Positions 59,407-64,000 of a stretch of DNA of 64,000 bases are shown piece after piece; positions within the stretch are counted from its first letter, which is position 1, and each line of letters starts with the position of its first letter. Under the pieces are notes generated by a model. The model searched no databases. It was given only the letters and a program-made list of their open reading frames with translations, and was not told the DNA's origin. The position numbers were made by a program, and so were the translations under genes. The stretch spans positions 124,001 to 188,000 of the forward strand of contig JACKLQ010000001.1 in the NCBI GenBank assembly GCA_024235835.1, written 5' to 3'. The DNA is from Thiobacillus sp. Lineage in GTDB: Bacteria; Pseudomonadota; Gammaproteobacteria; Burkholderiales; Thiobacillaceae.

Positions 59407-60624
59407 CTAATGCACCTCGTCGTTGCGGTGCCGGCGCCAGATGACGGTCATGGCCGCGCTTATGAACAGGCCGAACGCCACGATGACCCAATGGATGTGT
59501 ACGCCGTGGCCCACCATGAAGGTGTAGGCCCCCAGCAGCACCAGGATGCCGATGTTCTCGTTGAAGTTCTGGATGGCGATGGAGTGGCCCGCGCCCATGA
59601 GCAGGTGGCCCCGGTGCTGGAGCAGGGCGTTCAGGGGCACCACGAAGTAGCCTGACAGGGCCCCCACCAGGAACATGATCATCATGGCGATGCGCCAGTC
59701 GGTCACCAGAATCATGGTGACGACGATGAGGCCCAGGGCGATGCCCGCCGGCAGCACCTTCACCGAGTCCTCCAGCTTCACCCACTTGCCCGCCACGGCC
59801 GCGCCCACCGCAATGCCCACGGCCACCATGGCCGTTAGCTGGGTGGCATGGGTCAGGTCGAAATTCAGGTTGAAGGCCGCCCAGGCCAGCACCACCAGGC
59901 GCAGGGTGGCGCCAACGCCCCAGAACAGGGTTGTCACGGCCAGGGAGACCTGGCCCAGAGGGTCTTTCCACAGCAGCTTGAAGGCGTGCCAGAAGTCGTG
60001 AATGAGGAATAGGGGATTCTTCTTTGGGACCTTGTGGTCGATGGGCAGTCGCGGGATGTACAGGTTGAACCAGGCAGCGGCCAGGTAGAGCAGCAGGATG
60101 ATGGCGATGGCCGCGTCGGGCACCGACATCCAAGCCGGCGCGTTCCAGTCCACCAGCGTCTTGCCCATGAGGGCCGGACTGATGAGCAGGCCGCCGATGA
60201 TGGCGCCGATGATGATGGCGGCCACCGTGGCGCCTTCCATCCAGCTGTTGGCCTTCACAAGCAGGGCGGGAGGAAGGAACTCGGTGAGGATGCCGTACTT
60301 GGCCGGGGAATAGGCTGCCGCCCCCAGGCCCACGATGGCATAGGCATAAAGAGGCTGCATGCCCAGCAGCATGGCCAGGCAGCCCACAATCTTGATGCCG
60401 TTGGAGATGAACATGACCCGGCCCTTGGGCAGGGCATCGGCGAAGGAACCCACGAAGGGCGCCAGGGCTATGTAGGAGATGACGAAGAACTGCTGCAACA
60501 GGGGCACGTGCCAGTCCGGCGCGGCCAGTTCCTGCAACAGGGCAATGGCGGCGAAGAGGAGAGCGTTGTCAGCCAGGGCGGAGAAGAACTGCGCGATGAG
60601 GATGACGTAGAAGCCGCGATTCAT
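59407..60624 (-). CDS. lplT: Lysophospholipid transporter LplT
   Basis: A 405-residue MFS protein with about 12 membrane helices that flips lysophospholipids inward. MNRGFYVILIAQFFSALADN and SYIALAPFVGSFADALPKGR (loop 2-3 signature) are close to LplT. In E. coli it sits with the acyltransferase gene aas; none is adjacent here. It is divergent from a LysR regulator with a 211-base AT-rich gap. Confidence 0.88.
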   Translation of the reverse strand: MNRGFYVILIAQFFSALADNALLFAAIALLQELAAPDWHVPLLQQFFVISYIALAPFVGSFADALPKGRVMFISNGIKIVGCLAMLLGMQPLYAYAIVGLGAAAYSPAKYGILTEFLPPALLVKANSWMEGATVAAIIIGAIIGGLLISPALMGKTLVDWNAPAWMSVPDAAIAIILLLYLAAAWFNLYIPRLPIDHKVPKKNPLFLIHDFWHAFKLLWKDPLGQVSLAVTTLFWGVGATLRLVVLAWAAFNLNFDLTHATQLTAMVAVGIAVGAAVAGKWVKLEDSVKVLPAGIALGLIVVTMILVTDWRIAMMIMFLVGALSGYFVVPLNALLQHRGHLLMGAGHSIAIQNFNENIGILVLLGAYTFMVGHGVHIHWVIVAFGLFISAAMTVIWRRHRNDEVH

Positions 60625-60788
60625 GGATCCGTGGGAGCGGTGTTTTTGTCCGGGTGGCCGAAGGCAGGAGGGTGGATTCTGCGCCCGGAATCAAGGAAAA
60701 AGCATGCGGCTCAAGGCGTGAATTTATTAGCCACGAAACAATAGGGAAATTTTATTGCGGTGGCTAGTATGGTTGTGACTGATAAGTA

Positions 60789-60811
60789 AATTATGATCCA
60801 ATGACATAATT
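60789..60811. promoter_or_regulatory. Candidate LysR operator
   Basis: Perfect 7-base inverted repeat aattatg (60789-60795) and cataatt (60805-60811) with a 9-base centre, in an AT-rich gap 25 bases before the LysR ATG. LysR proteins usually bind such T-N11-A dyads and regulate their own gene. Confidence 0.5.
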
Positions 60812-60835
60812 AATTTTTATCTTTGCATAAACGAT

Positions 60836-61753
60836 ATGGCCGATCGCAGGCTCCAGGTTTTCTACACGGTGGCGAAGCAGCTTTCCTTCACCAAGGCTGC
60901 TGAACTGCTGTTCATGACCCAGCCAGCGGTGACCTTCCAGGTGAAACAACTGGAAGAACATTTCAACACCAGGTTGTTCGAGCGGTCCCACGGCAAAATT
61001 TCCCTCACCCCCGCCGGTGAATTGGCCCTGGATTATGCCGAACGCATCCTGAACATGACCGGTGAAATGGAGGCCCGCATCTCCGAACTGACCGGCCAGG
61101 TGAGCGGTCCCCTGCTGATCGGCGCCTCCACCACCATTGCCGAATACATGCTGCCCCGCCTGCTGGGGGAGTTCAAGCGCCTGCACCCGGAAACCCAGGC
61201 AAGGCTCACGGTGGCCAACTCAGAGACCATCGAGAACAAGGTGGCGGACCACACCCTGGACCTGGGCCTCATCGAATCTCCCTCCCATCACCCCAACCTC
61301 ATCACCCACGTTTGCTGCGAGGACGAACTGGTGATGATATGCGCCCCCTTCTCCAAGCTGGCCAAGTTGGAAATGGTGACCCCCAAGCTGGTGTCGGAAC
61401 AGTCCTACATCACCCGGGAATCCGGCTCTGGCACCCGGGAATGCATAGACGATTTTTTCAAGCTCAACGGCGTCAATCTGGACGAGATCAACCTGTCCAT
61501 GGAACTGGGCAGCCGCGAGGCCATCAAGGGTGCCGTGGCCGCCGGCCTGGGCGTGGCGGTGGTATCCAGCACCACGGTGGAAAAGGAAGTGAAGCTGGGC
61601 GAATTGGTGTCCGTGCCCATCGACCCCCCCCTTCGCCGCCAGTTGTCCCTGGTGTACCCCCAGGAAAAATTCCGCAGCAAGCTGCTCCAGGCCTTCCTGG
61701 AATTCCTGGAAAGCAGCCCCATGCTCAAGGACTACGCCCACAACCACTCATGA
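60836..61753 (+). CDS. LysR family transcriptional regulator
   Basis: 305 residues with the LysR winged helix (LSFTKAAELLFMTQPAVTFQ, then VKQLEEHFNTRLFER) and a periplasmic-binding-like effector domain (LLIGASTTIAEYMLPRLLGE). The fold of the effector domain is of the CysB/CbbR/YeiE-like group, but the ligand cannot be assigned. The ATG at 60836 follows a possible operator. The stop overlaps the next gene (ATGA). Confidence 0.93.
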   Translation: MADRRLQVFYTVAKQLSFTKAAELLFMTQPAVTFQVKQLEEHFNTRLFERSHGKISLTPAGELALDYAERILNMTGEMEARISELTGQVSGPLLIGASTTIAEYMLPRLLGEFKRLHPETQARLTVANSETIENKVADHTLDLGLIESPSHHPNLITHVCCEDELVMICAPFSKLAKLEMVTPKLVSEQSYITRESGSGTRECIDDFFKLNGVNLDEINLSMELGSREAIKGAVAAGLGVAVVSSTTVEKEVKLGELVSVPIDPPLRRQLSLVYPQEKFRSKLLQAFLEFLESSPMLKDYAHNHS

Positions 61754-62109
61754 CGCAGGAAGAACGCCGACTCCTCAAGGCCTTCCGCGATCTGCCGGCA
61801 GACCGGCAACAAGGGCTGCTGGACTACGCGGATTTCCTGGCCGAGCGTACCGCGCTCCAGGTGCCCGCCACGCCCCAGACCCCCCTGGACATTCCACGAC
61901 CGGACAAGGAAAGCGTGGTGAAGGCCATCAAACGCCTGCGCCAGACCTATCCCATGATTGACCGGGCCAAAATTCTGCACGAAACATCCGCCTTCATGAC
62001 CCAGCACCTGGTGCACGGCAAGCCCGCCCAAGAGGTCATCGACGAACTGGAAGGCCTTTTCCGGCGTCACTACGAAGAGCATTTGATGGCCCGGGACGTC
62101 GCCCCGTAG
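61750..62109 (+). CDS. Conserved hypothetical protein downstream of LysR
   Basis: 119 residues, no signal or membrane segment. N-terminal helix RRLLKAFRDLPADRQQGLLD with DYADFLAER recalls a DUF2281-like antitoxin/regulator helix, then a Pro-rich linker and a helical C-terminus (FMTQHLVHGKPAQEVIDELE). ATG at 61750 overlaps the LysR stop; longer in-frame sequence upstream is antisense-like. Function unknown; coupled expression suggests a role with the LysR regulator. Confidence 0.7.
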   Translation: MTQEERRLLKAFRDLPADRQQGLLDYADFLAERTALQVPATPQTPLDIPRPDKESVVKAIKRLRQTYPMIDRAKILHETSAFMTQHLVHGKPAQEVIDELEGLFRRHYEEHLMARDVAP

Positions 62110-62233
62110 GAAGGAAATGACGGACAATGATGGGGCTGATTTCTGGGCGCCCTCTGTCCGTGCATCGCCAAGCCAGCCCCCTGGGGGGCAATCAAGCAAG
62201 GGGCGGCCCATCGTTTTCTATAGAGGTAGAGAT

Positions 62234-62932
62234 ATGACCAATGCCGACCAGGCCGAACTGGACAAGTTCAGCCAACTCGCCCACCGCTGGTGGGACCCCA
62301 ACTCCGAATTCAAGCCCCTGCATGAAATCAACCCCCTGCGCCTGGATTGGGTGGACGGCCTGTGCGGCGGCGTGGCCGGCAAGCGCGTGGTGGACGTGGG
62401 CTGCGGCGGTGGCATCCTGGCCGAGAGCATGGCCATGAAGGGTGCTGCGGTCACCGGCATCGACCTCTCCGAGAAGGCCCTCAAGGTGGCCAGGCTGCAC
62501 CAGTTGGAGACCGGCGCCCAGGTGGACTACCGCCACATCGCCGCCGAGGCCCTGGCCGAAGAGCAGCCCGAAGCCTTCGACGTGGTGACCTGCATGGAGA
62601 TGCTGGAGCACGTGCCGGACCCCGTCTCCATCCTGGCCGCCTGCCGCGCCATGGTGAAGCCCGGCGGCTGGGTCTTCCTCTCCACCCTGAACCGCAACCC
62701 CAAGAGCTACCTGTTCGCCATCGTCGGAGCGGAATACGTGCTCAACATGCTGCCCAAGGGCACCCATGACTGGGCAAAGTTCATCAAGCCCCACGAACTG
62801 GCTTCATTCGCCCGGCAGTCAGGCCTGGAGCCGGTGGAACTCATGGGCATGACCTACAACCCCTTCAGCAAGGTCTATCGGCTGGAGCGGGACACTGACG
62901 TGAACTACCTGCTGGCCTGCCGGCGTGGTTGA
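62234..62932 (+). CDS. ubiG: Ubiquinone biosynthesis O-methyltransferase
   Basis: Catalyses both O-methylations in ubiquinone synthesis. 232 residues: FSQLAHRWWDPNSEFKPLHE (family N-terminus), VVDVGCGGGILAESMA (SAM motif) and VTCMEMLEHVPDP. ATG at 62234 with agaggtag upstream; the frame extends 117 bases upstream without homology. Its 3' end overlaps gph, as in many Betaproteobacteria. Confidence 0.96.
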   Translation: MTNADQAELDKFSQLAHRWWDPNSEFKPLHEINPLRLDWVDGLCGGVAGKRVVDVGCGGGILAESMAMKGAAVTGIDLSEKALKVARLHQLETGAQVDYRHIAAEALAEEQPEAFDVVTCMEMLEHVPDPVSILAACRAMVKPGGWVFLSTLNRNPKSYLFAIVGAEYVLNMLPKGTHDWAKFIKPHELASFARQSGLEPVELMGMTYNPFSKVYRLERDTDVNYLLACRRG

Positions 62933-63647
62933 CGGCGGCGCTGTCCGCGCCGTCCTCTTCGACCTGGACGGCACCCTGGTGGATACCGCACCGGACCTTA
63001 TCCACACCCTCAACGAGATGCGCCGCCGCCGGGGCCTGGCGAACATGGACCACGCCCCCCTGCGGGCCCAGGCTTCCCACGGCACCCAGGGCCTCCTGCG
63101 CCTGGGCTTCGGCATCGGCCACGACCACCCGGAGTTCCAGGACCTGCGCGCCGAGTTCCTGGATATCTATATCGAACATCTCACGGCGCGTTCCGACCTG
63201 TTCCCAGGGATGGAAGAGGTGCTGGACGGCCTGGAAGCGCGCGGCATCTCCTGGGCCGTGGTGACCAACAAGCCCGCCTTCCTCACCGAGCCGCTACTAC
63301 GCGGCTTGGGCCTCTTGGAACGGGCTGCCAGTGTGGTGTCCGGCGACACCTGCGCCCACCCCAAGCCCCACCCGGAGCCTGTCCTGCATGCCTGCCGCCG
63401 CATGGGCGCCTCCCCTGGCCGTTGTTTGTACGTGGGCGACGCCGCCCGGGACGTGGAAGCCGCCACCGCCGCAGGCATGCCCACCCTGGTGGCCCTCTAT
63501 GGCTACCTGGGCGGGGACGACCATCCCGAGACCTGGGGTGCGGCCGGCTTCATCCAGTCGCCCCTGGGCCTCATGGACTGGCTGGATGGCTCCCCAGATA
63601 AATTATTTGCTGGGGGATTGAACCAATTGCCGGTAGCATCCATCTGA
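62925..63647 (+). CDS. gph: Phosphoglycolate phosphatase
   Basis: A HAD hydrolase of 240 residues. Motif I LFDLDGTLVDTAPDL, motif II VVTNKP, Lys region HPKPHPEPVL and motif IV YVGDAARDVEAA match Gph, which removes 2-phosphoglycolate from DNA repair. GTG at 62925 overlaps ubiG by eight bases. ssrA follows. Confidence 0.93.
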   Translation: MVDGGAVRAVLFDLDGTLVDTAPDLIHTLNEMRRRRGLANMDHAPLRAQASHGTQGLLRLGFGIGHDHPEFQDLRAEFLDIYIEHLTARSDLFPGMEEVLDGLEARGISWAVVTNKPAFLTEPLLRGLGLLERAASVVSGDTCAHPKPHPEPVLHACRRMGASPGRCLYVGDAARDVEAATAAGMPTLVALYGYLGGDDHPETWGAAGFIQSPLGLMDWLDGSPDKLFAGGLNQLPVASI

Positions 63648-63661
63648 GCTTTACCTCATTT

Positions 63662-64000
63662 GGGGCCGACCTGGCTTCGACGTGGGTTGCAAAGCAGTGA
63701 AGGGCATACCGAGGACCAGTCACCTCGTAAATCCATCTGGAAATCTATAGTCGCCAACGACGAAACTTACGCTCTGGCCGCTTGACGGCCGGACTCCTCA
63801 CCGGCAGGCCCGTGGGCCGGGCTGGGCAACCAGCTGAGGAGTCATTTACACGGGATCGCGCTGATTCGGGTCACTTGATTCAGCGTTAAATTAAGGTGAC
63901 TCGCCTAGACCCAGCCTGTTCGGCCGGCGGGGTCCGGGTTAAAACCAAATGACCGGACTAAGTATGTAGATCTTGCTGTAGAGGACTTGCGGACGCGGGT
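63662..64000 (+). ncRNA. ssrA: tmRNA (ssrA), 3' end outside the window
   Basis: Starts ggggccgacctggcttcgac, the usual one-piece tmRNA 5' end. The resume codon is GCC at 63753 and the tag, 63753-63785, reads ANDETYALAA followed by TGA. Pseudoknot-forming sequence follows, and the tRNA-like 3' end begins as the window closes (ttgcggacgcgggt). It rescues stalled ribosomes with SmpB. The tag equals that known in Neisseria. A weak promoter (ttgccg at 63627, tttacc at 63650) precedes it. Confidence 0.96.

Overview
The window is GC-rich, densely coded chromosomal DNA that I read as betaproteobacterial (Rhodocyclales/Nitrosomonadales-like). Support comes from gene order and sequence: thrS-infC-rpmI-rplT-pheS-pheT-ihfA-merR followed by tRNA-Pro, surE-pcm-nlpD-rpoS, a Mth938-like gene divergent from alaA-hom-thrC, an IF3 beginning MAQEKELRINGE, and a tmRNA tag ANDETYALAA. 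No rRNA, CRISPR array, intact IS or prophage is visible.

Layout. (1) 1-6409 (+): six translationally coupled glycan genes (GT-D-like protein, sulfotransferase, methyltransferase, two DegT aminotransferases, WbqC). (2) 6436-6735: a small mobile-associated-looking ORF and a REP-like motif. (3) 6764-14845 (-): a thioredoxin-like protein, then methyltransferase, unknown protein, 2OG oxygenase, FkbM and TylF methyltransferases, and an asparagine synthetase fused to a GT8-like domain. (4) 14918-25896 (+): two TPR-glycosyltransferase proteins resembling FlmG in architecture, two flagellins, two FlaF, one FlbT, a DUF2802 protein, FliK-like and FhlB. (5) 25883-38905: glnD and map, an HEXXH protein, an RND efflux operon with divergent TetR regulator, acylphosphatase, metG. 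(6) 39007-49462: tRNA-Val, a thrS leader, the thrS-to-merR block, a ligase/deacylase pair, tRNA-Pro. (7) 49501-64000: surE-pcm-nlpD-rpoS, a nucleotidase, a Crp/Fnr regulator, alaA-hom-thrC, a secreted RNase with barstar, lplT, a LysR regulator, ubiG, gph and the 5' part of ssrA.

The most interesting part is 1-25900. It looks like a flagellin production and modification island: sugar-tailoring genes, two TPR-GT proteins directly upstream of flagellin, and duplicated flagellin/FlaF genes with FlbT. The flagellins and FlaF/FlbT are of the type best known from Alphaproteobacteria, while the surrounding chromosome looks betaproteobacterial. The two flagellins have different promoters: a sigma-54 -24/-12 element for the first and a consensus-perfect sigma-28 element for the second.

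Other regulatory points are a possible Thr-codon leader peptide with terminator/antiterminator before thrS, an apparent AUA start codon for infC, and an AcrR-like operator between the efflux operon and its TetR regulator. All function calls are from sequence reading only; no database search was run.
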